Source: Tubulanus polymorphus (lineage: Eukaryota; Nemertea; Palaeonemertea; Tubulaniformes; Tubulanidae). From it: 64,000 nucleotides of DNA. Of this stretch, positions 1-8,385 are shown in pieces. The number at the start of each line of letters is the position of its first letter. Position 1 is the first letter of the stretch. Where the stretch lies: positions 10,910,278-10,974,277 of the forward strand of contig NC_134030.1 of NCBI RefSeq assembly GCF_964204645.1, written 5' to 3'. Made by a program: the position numbers and the translations under genes. The notes under the pieces were generated by a model, which saw only the letters and a list, made by a program, of their open reading frames with translations, did no database searches and had not been told where the DNA came from.

Positions 1-699
1 ACTATTGCGACCGAACGCTTTACCGTCGTTTGGTTTCCGTTCATATCGCGACGATTGACGCCGAAAATATCTGCCATCGTCATCGTCGGTATGTTTATAT
101 TCGCTATTCTCTCGACGCTGTACTACATCATATATATCCGATTCGTCGAGGAGGTGCATTTTTGTGCCGTGCCGTACGAAATCGGATGGGTAACTCAGCT
201 CTACCTGGGATTTCCGATGGAATACATTCCGGCGATGATAATCATCGTCTTCAACGGATTGGTCGTCTTTTCGTTAACCCGACGCCAACGCTCGGTCAAA
301 GAAACGAAGAAATTGGCGACAAAATCACGCGACAAAATCACCTTCATGTTAATGCTGTTCACGTTTTCATTCTTGATACTCACGCTGCCGGCCTGGATAT
401 TCGAGGAGATCTACAAGAAATACTACGGCTCCATTCCCAAATACGTCGAGATGCCGACAAGAGAAATCATCGAGTTCTTCTACCAGATGAACTACAGCGT
501 CAACTTCTTCATTTATGTTATTTCCGGTAACGAGTTGCGCGCCCTTTTCAAACAGAAGATGGGCGCGTGTAGATCGGCGCTGAGACGGAATATCCACGCG
601 TCAATGCAGAATACTTCCGATCAATCGGAAAGTAATCAAAGGTCGGACAAAACCTACAAAACTAACGTACCTTCGTTAAGCAACGAAGCCAATACTTAG
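1..699 (+). CDS. Rhodopsin-family GPCR, 3' coding exon (GPCR-1, 5' cut by window)
   Basis: This is the last coding exon of a class A (rhodopsin-like) seven-helix receptor acting in the plasma membrane. It is open from base 1 to the stop at 697-699 and corresponds to residues 162-393 of the complete sister copy at 4646-6047, with no length difference. Seen here are the end of TM3 with ERF in the DRY position, TM4, an ECL2 cysteine (FCAVPY), TM5, a basic third loop (TRRQRS), TM6 with LTLPAW replacing CWxP, TM7 with SVNFFIY, and a Ser/Asn-rich tail ending NEANT. The start lies outside the window. It differs from its sister at few residues (for example EVH/EVQ in ECL2 and A/T before ERF). It converges on peptide gene A. 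The ligand is unknown; the TM7 style resembles FMRFamide/TRH-like invertebrate peptide receptors, which is inference. Confidence 0.9.
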   Translation, partial: TIATERFTVVWFPFISRRLTPKISAIVIVGMFIFAILSTLYYIIYIRFVEEVHFCAVPYEIGWVTQLYLGFPMEYIPAMIIIVFNGLVVFSLTRRQRSVKETKKLATKSRDKITFMLMLFTFSFLILTLPAWIFEEIYKKYYGSIPKYVEMPTREIIEFFYQMNYSVNFFIYVISGNELRALFKQKMGACRSALRRNIHASMQNTSDQSESNQRSDKTYKTNVPSLSNEANT

Positions 700-1508
700 C
701 TTATTATATTAGAGGAGGCAATCCGTCGTGGATCCGATATTTTTGGATTATCGCACAATGGTGTGCCGGCACCGCTACTGTGGCAATCGAGGATTCCACG
801 TATGGCAGGCGAGAATCCACCAGGTTCGCAAGTGGTTACTCGGTTACCTTTCTTCAGTATTTTCTACATTTAGATTCAATTGCAATCAACTTTTCTCATT
901 AGTAAGACAATTTCTACTAAAACTATACCGTATAGACTTGTTTGACAACGTTTCCATTTAGGAGCCTAAAAATCCAGTTCAAATTTCATTGTTATGCCAT
1001 CTGATGTGTGTGCCGGTACCCCATTCCTATAGAGATTACCGATGTTTTGATTTTGTAATACCTGCACGATATAAAAAACATGTATTAACTACATAACGAC
1101 AACAACTTTTTGATTTAACGGCGGTTTTAAATGCATTTATTTTCATTGATGTTTTCACTTTTGTGTCACAAGTACTTGGAATACCCATATTCGATATTTG
1201 AAAACGCCAAGATTTTGTTAGCTTTAGCTGAAATAAACGACGGTTTTATCGGAGTTGGATCTTTGTCGTCTCATCTATCGAGGACCTGGAGGTGGAGGTT
1301 GCAGGTCATCATCGGAATCTGCGACGGATATTATTCGCGCGGAAAATCGAGTTCCTAACCGACCAGTAAAAATTCTAGTTACTACAAAGTCCGCCACGAG
1401 CGTGTCCTACCATTTAATCATCAATTACGGCACTTCCATAGAATATCGAAGAACACAATCAATATAAAGACAGTATTTTTTGTTTAGGATCATCAACTTA
1501 AATCATGA
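700..1508. other. Intergenic space between convergent GPCR-1 and peptide gene A
   Basis: This stretch is the 3' flank of GPCR-1 and the 3' flank of the minus-strand peptide gene A. Its mirror image is at about 3834-4645. Two short reading frames at 1131-1467 are open in this arm, but the mirrored frame at 3875-4129 differs in start and length, so I do not treat them as genes. Bases 765-1000 recur, diverged, at 7611-7830 and 10985-11270. Confidence 0.6.
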
Positions 1509-1514
1509 TTTATT
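1509..1514 (-). terminator. Poly(A) signal of peptide gene A
   Basis: TTTATT on the plus strand is AATAAA on the minus strand, about 60 bases past the stop of peptide gene A. It is mirrored exactly by AATAAA at 3828-3833 past peptide gene B. Confidence 0.6.
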
Positions 1515-1572
1515 AATTCATACAAATTACATGACGTGGAATCAGTAATTTATCCATTGTGGAATCAGTGGT

Positions 1573-1936
1573 TTATCCCGGGTATTTGCTTCTGTATTTC
1601 TTATAACCTGGTGAATACCCACGACGAGCGAGATCGCGAGCGATTTCTTCTTCAGTCGAATCATCAACTGCAGCTTTAGCGTTCACCATCGACCACAAAC
1701 AGATCACTAACAACATGATCGGAAGTAAACTTCTCAACATTTTCATCAGCATTGACGCTAAAAATTAAACAGTAGTCAACGTATTTTCATTGTGTTTCTA
1801 ATCATGATTATCTAATTGTATTGACAGAAATAAAGAGAAAAATATTTCGTAAGAAAAGATCAATCGCTGTTTGAATGCGTGACAAGTTCATATTCGAAGT
1901 TTAAAAATGAAATCACGAATTTGACTTACCGATCAT
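1573..1936 (-). CDS. Secreted 63-aa peptide precursor, copy A (join 1573-1757, 1930-1936)
   Basis: I do not recognise this family. The coding sequence is split: exon 2 carries ATGATCG (1936-1930) before a GTAAG donor, and exon 3 (1757-1573) follows an AG acceptor after a T-rich tract. An upstream non-coding exon ends at 2428, and exon 2 begins at 1990 after TTATTTTAG. The product has a hydrophobic signal segment (residues about 5-29, cleavage after VNA), an acidic spacer (DDSTEEEIA), an Arg-Arg pair, and a basic Tyr-rich tail GYSPGYKKYRSKYPG ending in Gly at the stop. That layout fits a neuropeptide or cationic host-defence precursor with C-terminal amidation. Copy A differs from copy B by two residues (Ser for Thr after CLW, Asp for Glu before LARR). 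The same three splice junctions occur in both arms, which strongly supports the gene model. Confidence 0.75.
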
Positions 1937-1990
1937 TTTAACGGATTGGTTTTGCAACAAATCGCAGATTTTTACGAGCAATTTATGAAA

Positions 1991-2130
1991 CTAAAATAAG
2001 AACAGAATACATCGTGCATACCTTGGAAATAACATTGTAAATACACTGGAAATCACATTTCAAATGCATCGAAAATACATTGTAAATACACTGAGAAATA
2101 CATTTCAAACACAAAGGAAATAAATTGTAA
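1991..2130. repeat. Degenerate ATACATT/GTAAATACACT tandem repeat in intron 1 of peptide A
   Basis: About seven degenerate units built on AATACATTGTAAATACACT fill the part of intron 1 next to exon 2. The mirrored intron of gene B (3060-3346) carries a longer, more diverged version built on TGTATTTACAATGTA. Confidence 0.55.
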
Positions 2131-2427
2131 TGTTTCTTCTATGAACAATCTCTGTAATTTTGAATGTTAAAAATCTTATTATATAAAAATTTGAATTGTG
2201 ATATTTCCTCAGATTTTTAGCGAACATCTCAAATGGTTCAAGAAAGTTCAATATCTCTACACAATTTTAGAATCAAGGTTTGACGATCGTGAAATGTATA
2301 AATTTTCCATAATTTTAATCCGAATGATAACAAAATATCAGAGATTCGTCCGTACTTCTCCCGTATACTGTCAGCATCAACTGGAGACACCGATCGAAGC
2401 TTTGATTCCTCGAAAAAAAAACTTACC

Positions 2428-2854
2428 TTCGAATACGAACGATTCCGAAGAACTGATGAAACATCGATGAAAATGGACGGTTTATATTGACCGCATCGGT
2501 GCAACCTGTGTCACTCTCAGACTGTCAATCAGTGGCCCGAATTATGAAAGCGTGAATTCACAATTTATTGTCACTTAATTGTCGAAACATCGAATGCGTG
2601 CGAAAAAGTAACTCAACCGGAGACTGAAATAATCGACGGCTCTCGCACTGACGGGGTTCCTGCGGAGCGAGACGCGGGGAACAATTAATAGCTAAAGAGC
2701 CCTCTATTATTTCTATATTTGGTCGAGTGAATTTTTTGCACGCATTCGAAATTTCCGGCAGAGTTTGAGTTTCGACAATGAACCGGGTTTCGATTTAAAC
2801 CGATCATTTTTCATCGATATCTCATCAGTTCATCGGAATCGTTTGAATTCGAAG
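2428..2854. promoter_or_regulatory. Palindromic bidirectional promoter with two non-coding first exons
   Basis: The centre of the palindrome separates the two peptide genes. On the plus side, a TTTAAA-type TATA element (about 2792-2799) lies upstream of a first exon ending at 2854 with GAAG|GTAAGT. On the minus side, TATAAAC (about 2480-2486) lies upstream of a first exon ending at 2428 with the same junction. The sequence just after each TATA element (CATTTTTCATCGAT) is shared. Between them lie about 300 bases of inverted, CpG-containing sequence (for example CGAATGCGTGC at about 2592 facing its complement at about 2740). Both genes therefore probably share one regulatory centre. Confidence 0.6.
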
Positions 2855-3059
2855 GTAAGTTTACTATAACGATGAATTGTCAAGCCGTGATTTGGTATAT
2901 CTGATATTTTGCTGTTGTTCGCAAAAAAAAGAAAACCGTTAAAATTCGATTCTAAAATGTCACGAACTAAAATCGAATTTCATTTATATTTTGTTTTAAT
3001 ATTCACCAGAGACGGTTCATTCTACTTTTTACGGAAGGAAATGAAAATGTATTATTTTC

Positions 3060-3346
3060 CAGTATATTAGCGATCGGTTTTGCTAGTGTATTAAGATTGT
3101 ATTTATAATGTATGTGCATCGTATAGCCAATGCATAAATTATTCGATGTATCTTCAATGTATTCACGTGATTTTCATCATATTTGTTGTGTATTTACAAT
3201 GTAATTGTAGTGTTTTTAGAATGAATTTACTTTCTGTTTCAATGCATTTTCAGTGTGTTTACGATGTTTTCATAATTGTATCGTTAATACAGTCTAATCA
3301 CAATGTAATTTCCAATGCATTAATGGTGTATATAATTCTCATTTTA
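3060..3346. repeat. Degenerate TGTATTTACAATG repeat in intron 1 of peptide B
   Basis: Roughly twenty loose copies of TGTA(T)TT(A)CAATG follow one another up to the acceptor at 3347. The array is the reverse-complement counterpart of the one at 1991-2130 but about twice as long, so it has expanded or contracted since the duplication. Confidence 0.5.
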
Positions 3347-3400
3347 GCTTCATAAATTGCTCGTAAACATCTGTGATTTGTTCCCAAAGCAATCGTCAAA

Positions 3401-3769
3401 ATGATCGGTAAGTCAAATTCGTAATTTCATTGTCATTCGAACAGGAACTTGTAAGAAACGTTTTTAAAGTTAGATTGATTTTTCTAACGAAGTAATGTTT
3501 TCTACTTTCTATCAGTTAAATTGAATACTCCTAATAATAGAAATAATGATGATAGGCTACATTGACTATCTTCTTAATCTATAGCGTCAATGCTGATGAA
3601 AATGTTGAGAAGTTTACTTCCGATCATGTTGTTAGTGATTTGTTTGTGGACGATGGTGAACGCTAAAGCTGCAGTTGATGATTCGACTGAAGAAGAAATC
3701 GCTCGCGAACTCGCTCGTCGCGGGTATTCACCAGGTTATAAGAAATACAGAAGCAAATACCCGGGATAA
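3401..3769 (+). CDS. Secreted 63-aa peptide precursor, copy B (join 3401-3407, 3585-3769)
   Basis: This is the plus-strand twin of copy A. Exon 1 is non-coding (ends 2854). Exon 2 (3348-3407) starts after TTCTCATTTTAG and contributes ATGATCG. Exon 3 starts at 3585 after CTATAG. The split codon restores the frame (ATG ATC GCG TCA ATG CTG ATG). Of 63 residues, 1-29 look like a signal peptide (hydrophobic core LLPIMLLVICLW, then VNA), 30-46 are acidic, 47-48 are Arg-Arg, and 49-63 are GYSPGYKKYRSKYPG. Cutting at Arg-Arg and using Gly63 for amidation would give a 14-residue amidated peptide with four Tyr and four basic residues. There is no Cys in the predicted mature part. It converges on GPCR-2. 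Function is unknown; a neuropeptide or antimicrobial role is inference. Confidence 0.77.
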
Positions 3770-3827
3770 ACCACTGATTCCACAATGGATAAATTACTGA
3801 TTCCACGTCATGTAATTTGTATGAATT

Positions 3828-3833
3828 AATAAA
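3828..3833 (+). terminator. Poly(A) signal of peptide gene B
   Basis: AATAAA lies 59 bases after the stop of peptide gene B and is the mirror of the signal at 1509-1514. The 3' end is expected about 15-25 bases downstream. Confidence 0.6.
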
Positions 3834-4645
3834 TCATGATTTAAGTTGATGATCCTAAGCAAAAACTACTGTCTTTATATTGATTGTGTTCTTCGATATT
3901 CTATGGAAGTGCCGTAATTGATGATTAAATGGTAGGACACGCTCGTGGCGGACTTTGTAGTAACTAGAATTTTTACTGGTCGGTTAGGAACTCGATTTTC
4001 CGCGCGAATAATATCCGTCGCAGATTCCGATGATGACCTGCAACCTCCACCTCCAGGTCCTCGATAGATGAGACGACAAAGCTCCAACTCCGATATAAAA
4101 CCGTCGTTTATTTCAGCTAAAGCTAACAAAATCTAGGCGTTTTCAAATATCGAATATGGGTATTCCAAGTACTTGTGACACAAAAGTGAAAACAACAATG
4201 AAAATTAATGCATTTAAAACCGCCGTTAAATCAAAAAGTTGTTGTCGTTATGTAGTTAATACATGTTTTTTATATTGTGCAGGTATTACAACATCAAAAC
4301 ATAGGTAATCTCTATAGGAATGGGGTACCGGCACACACATCACATGGCATAACAATGAATTTTGAACTGGATTTTTAGGCTCCTAAATGGAAACGTTGTC
4401 AAACAAGTCTATACGGTATAGTTTTAGTAGAAATTGTCTTACTAATGAGAAAAGTTGATTCCAATTGAATCTAAATGTAGAAAATACTGAAGAAAGGTAA
4501 CCGAGTAACCACTTGCGAACCTGGTGGATTCTCGCCTGCCATACGTGGAATCCTCGATTGCCTTAGTAGCGGTGCCAGCACCCCATTGTGCGATAATCCA
4601 AAAAATATCGGATCCACGACGGATTGCCTCCTCTTATATTCTAAG
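3834..4645. other. Intergenic space between convergent peptide gene B and GPCR-2
   Basis: This is the mirror of 700-1508, with the same two weak reading frames in altered form and the GPCR 3' flank. No independent gene is supported. Confidence 0.6.
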
Positions 4646-6047
4646 CTAAGTATTGGCTTCATTGCCTGACGAAGGTACGCTAGTTTTGTAGGTTTTGTCC
4701 GACCTTTGATTACTCTCCGATTGATCGGAAGTATTCTGCATTGACGCGTGGATATTCCGTCTCAGCGCCGATCTACACGCGCCCATCTTCTGTTTGAAAA
4801 GGGCACGCAACTCGTTGCCGGAAATAACATAGATGAAGAAGTTGACGCTGTAGTTCATCTGGTAGAAGAACTCGATGATTTCTCTTGTCGGCATCTCGAC
4901 GTATTTGGGAATGGAGCCGTAGTATTTCTTGTAGATCTCCTCGAATATCCAGGCCGGCAGCGTGAGTATCAAGAATGAGAACGTGAGCAGCATTAACATG
5001 AAGGTGATTTTGTTGCGTGATTTTGTCGCCAATTTCTTCGTTTCTTTGACCGAGCGTTGGCGTCGGGTTAACGAAAAGACGACCAATCCGTTGCAGACGA
5101 TGATTATCATCGCCGGAATGTATTCCATCGGAAATCCCAGGTAGAGTTGAGTTACCCATCCGATTTCGTACGGCACGGCACAAAACTGCACCTCCTCGAC
5201 GAATCGGATATATATGATGTAGTACAGCGTCGAGAGAATAGCGAATATAAACATACCGACGATGACGATGGCAGATATTTTCGGCGTCAATCGACGCGAT
5301 ATGAACGGAAACCAAACGACGGTAAAGCGTTCGGCCGCAATAGTAGCCATCATCCAAGCACCAGTAGTCTGAAATACATCCGGAATACCTGGAATCGTAA
5401 CAACAGAAACAACATTAAATCAATCATAAACAATATACATATTTTTGGGGATAACTACAAATTAAGTATTTTCTATCACCATTTTTACTGTATTGTTTCA
5501 TGATCACGATCATAGTTCATGATCATAATTCACGATTCCGGAGACTTCGACTTCTGGAGCCTACACACATAAGAAATCGAATGTTACAAAATACATATTC
5601 AAAGTTACCTTCACTCAAAATACAACCAACATCGTCGGTAATCTTAATGAGAAGCCCTCCGCCGGTAGCTAGTGATATCATGTTAATCCAGGAACACAGA
5701 CGAACTCCAATCATAGCCGTATCGCAAACGGCTAGTGTCATTATATACCAGGCGTACGTATGTTTCCTCATCGACCGGTCCAGCATCAGAATCAACGCGA
5801 ACGTATTACCAACCAGGCCAGTCAGCATGATCAATGGCGTGCCGAGAAAGCGCATCCAGCGGATCCATTGCGGTAACGTGTTTATATCCCAAAAAACATT
5901 CGCTATCAACGCCGGCCAGTACTCGAGAATCCATTTGGTCGACGACGCTGCTTTAGTTGGTTCACCAGTCGTTGCGTTGATCGTCTGATTCAAGGTAGCG
6001 TTCAGAAATGTGGCTGGCTCCGTTGAGCTAAATGTTAAATTTGACAT
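4646..6047 (-). CDS. Rhodopsin-family GPCR, complete (GPCR-2; join 4646-5388, 5609-6047)
   Basis: This is a 393-residue class A receptor in two coding exons. Exon 1 (6047-5609) gives an N-terminus with four N-glycosylation sequons (NLT, NAT, NQT, NAT), TM1 (GNT near residue 81), TM2 (LAVCD) and the TM3 cysteine C142. The donor is GAAG|GTAAC. Exon 2 starts at 5388 after TTCCAG. This acceptor, not the one 20 bases downstream, keeps the frame and puts exactly 24 residues between C142 and the Arg of ERF (167), as the family requires. Further features are the ECL2 cysteine C216, TRRQRS in loop 3, LTLPAW in TM6, SVNFFIY in TM7 and a 50-residue Ser/Asn-rich tail. DRY-to-ERF and the loss of CWxP are unusual but occur in expanded invertebrate peptide-receptor groups. 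The ligand is unknown. Confidence 0.9.
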
Positions 6048-6890
6048 TGTCGATGATTACCAAAGGTTGCGCACCTTAAACAAAAAGAGAACTCCTAACT
6101 AACCGCATATCTTATGTGATATTATTACTATTACTATCATTACCATATTCAGTGCTCTGTTCACAGTAAACATACAGCATATTAACACATGATAACTACA
6201 ATGACAGGTTAAGCAGGACCACGAAAAAGCCTGGATAATAAGATTGGTTTTTAAAAATTCCTGAAACAGTTAAAACTATAAATGTGTATTATGCATGTGC
6301 GATGGTCATTTTCTCTAAAGTCTGGCTTTCAAAATACAACTTGCATTTATATTTATATCTACATACCTGTTATTGCTGCGGCAGTTATAGGCTACTATGC
6401 GGTTTCACCGGAAAGTGACCAGGCACGATTAAGCTCCCGAATTTATCGTGAAACCGAAATCAATTGTAAATGACGTCACTTATAATTCTTCAATGGTATG
6501 TGAGAAAACCGATTATCGAATATTTTAGTTACACCCATATCCGAGAAGATTAATACGCGAGAATTCATTTGCATCCTTTTATTCTTAAACTAACATAATG
6601 CCCATCATCGATTGGTGCGAAAATTAAGGATTTGCCAGTGGAGCCAAGCGGAAGATTAAAATATCAATGCAAGGGTTGGTTTAGAATTGCAATGACGTTA
6701 TACCGGCCATACAGTTTTCCCTGCATCGTATAAAAAGGGTAGCTTTGACAAGCATGTCATTCTACACTTATGCACGGACGAATTGTGATTTTGCATTTAT
6801 GTAAATTTCAAATTGGAGTGCATTGAGTTCAAGTCTCCAAAAAACATATTAAACTGGTCATTCTGAAAACACAGAAAATGTCGTCAACAT
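6048..6890. other. Upstream flank of GPCR-2
   Basis: This is AT-rich sequence with no supported gene. The GPCR-2 promoter should lie here, but no clear TATA or initiator decides a start site. A short (TA) tract lies at about 6345-6362. Confidence 0.4.
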
Positions 6891-6892
6891 AT

Positions 6893-7545
6893 CTAAGGTA
6901 TAAGATGGGTTTGTGATTGGACCTGGATAGCAAATTATTCTCAAAATGTGCAAAACAGAAATTAGCTAGAGTTGGACCTATGGGCTATTGTCGTGTGGGG
7001 TGTTTGTTGGTCGTTTACCGCAGAGCAAGGGGTGCTCCTTTAAAAAAATAGACAAATCCATATAACAGTTGATTAATATTTATTCGTCCGTGCATCAGAG
7101 TAGAATTGACATGTTTACAGATGATATAAGACTTGGTTGCTAATTCTTTACTATTGTTTTCCAGCTGTTATGTCATTATTTTAATCTATTCCCCTTTCAA
7201 CATTTTAATCGCTCACTCTGTTGCTATTGATTTGGTCTTGTATAAATATCTTGTAATATTCTCCTGTTCTCAGTACGCCTGATGATGGGCAATAGTCTTT
7301 AGCTGAAACGTTGCGCAAATATATAACTCTTCTGTTCAAGTTTCTCGTTTTGGCTGAATTTATTGTGGGATTTCTCTCGTTATCATCTTACACGGATATT
7401 GTGCATCTTCTCGTCTCATATCGAAGGTATAAGATGGGTTTGTGCTTGGACCTGGATGGCAATTTATTCTCAAATTGCGCAAGACAGAATTTAGCTAGAG
7501 TTGGACCTGGCCTATGGGCTATCTATTGTTATACCATCAACTTGT
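6893..7545. repeat. Direct repeat pair (about 6893-6995 and 7421-7540)
   Basis: A block of about 100 bases beginning AAGGTATAAGATGGGTTTGTG and ending in GACCTATGGGCTAT occurs twice in the same orientation about 530 bases apart, with roughly 90% identity. It contains no convincing reading frame. Confidence 0.7.
7264..7406 (+). repeat. Dispersed CTGATGATG...GAAACG element end
   Basis: CTGATGATGGGC, then TAGCTGAAACGTTGCGCAAA, then TTATTGTGGGATTT and ACGGATATTGTG. The first half recurs at about 15031-15120, and the last half recurs at about 38403-38450 and 51397-51438. It looks like the conserved terminus of a retroelement family. The element is not identified. Confidence 0.45.
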
Positions 7546-7610
7546 TTAAATAGGTGTATTTTTCATTATCGTATGACAATGACATATTATTTGACAACGA
7601 GATTCATCGT

Positions 7611-7830
7611 GCTTACGCTTTTATGGTTGTCTAAACGCTTTTATGGTTGTCTAAATCTAAATGGACTTTTCTCTTAGATGAATCAATCACTTGAGAAAAC
7701 TATTTACCGATACCCGAGTAGAAGAATGGAAGTCCTGTATATTAGGTGGGTGCGTGATAATGTATGGATTTGGTAGCTTATAAATCCGGTCCAAAGTTCG
7801 TTGAAAATGAACTAATTTTGACAACGGCCC
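7611..7830 (+). repeat. Diverged copy of GPCR 3'-flanking sequence (1)
   Basis: GTGGGTGCGTGATAATGTAT followed by a GGTAGCTTATAAATCCGGTC block and GAAAATGAAC matches 11100-11265 closely, and more weakly matches the flank after GPCR-1 (870-1000). No receptor coding sequence is left. Confidence 0.5.
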
Positions 7831-7837
7831 ATTACGA

Positions 7838-8385
7838 TTACGATAACGATTTTATTTACACTCCAACCATTTCCATGGTATATGGAGGAAAACTATTACA
7901 GATGTTTATACAAATATTTACAAAACAACACTGAAGTGATAAAAATTTAGAGAATGAAAACGTAACAAAATATATATACATTATAACTATTTACAATACA
8001 TATATATGCTATTGGTGGGATCTATATACATTTAAGCCGGTTTTAATGAATTTAACCTATTGGACCGTTGGGTTTTTCAAAATACCAAGGGTATTAAAGT
8101 TATTCAAATTCAAAAAACTTTTGTGGGGTTCATCAAGAAAGGTACAGTCAAACAGAAAATGGGATTCATCACCTTGAGTATTACAAGCGGGCATATTCTA
8201 TCTGCTCTGTCTAAGTGAAGGTTTGAAAATTTGTTCACAGGTGAGATATAGCACCCGACCCTAAATTCAAATAAACTAGTTTCTAAGTCATCACCAAGTT
8301 TTAATGCTCGTTGTGGCATCTGGTGGGATAGCTGGTTTTGTGGGTAGCCCATTCTTGAATATATAAGGATCAAATTTGCGTTCAC
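7838..8385 (-). mobile_element. LINE 3' end, minus strand: RT C-terminal zinc motif plus 3' UTR
   Basis: Read on the minus strand, the sequence encodes LFEFRVGCYISPVN and ERxCPxC-like residues typical of the C-terminal tail of non-LTR retrotransposon ORF2, but frameshifted before the second half of the motif. The 3' UTR follows, with the GGAGTGTAAATAAAATCG-type end at about 7845. The copy is 5'-truncated and dead. A related copy lies at 8812-9540. Confidence 0.65.

Larger units (their letters stand above)
1..5344. repeat. Large palindrome: head-to-head inverted duplication of a GPCR + peptide gene unit
   Basis: Base 1 reading right matches base 5344 reading left, and homology can be followed through both GPCR exons, their 3' flanks, the peptide genes, all peptide-gene splice sites and the promoters down to a centre near 2671. 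Matched pairs give nearly the same midpoint: GPCR stops 699/4646, peptide stops 1573/3769, peptide ATGs 1936/3401. Exons differ by a few percent and introns by small indels, so the arms are not identical copies. Even the central 100 bases fold: GAAATAATCGACGGCTCT at about 2625 faces AGAGCCCTCTATTATTTC at about 2697. The left arm runs out of the window. Confidence 0.92.

Noticed and set aside
30-530. Alternative-frame open reading over the receptor exon (and 4773-5357, 4748-4978)
   Set aside because: Shadows of the GPCR coding frame; the real frame has transmembrane segments and receptor motifs.
1-5344. Palindrome as a sequencing hairpin artefact
   Set aside because: A hairpin read artefact would give identical arms; here exons differ by a few percent and introns by indels. 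Mis-joining of haplotypes is not fully excluded and needs spanning reads.
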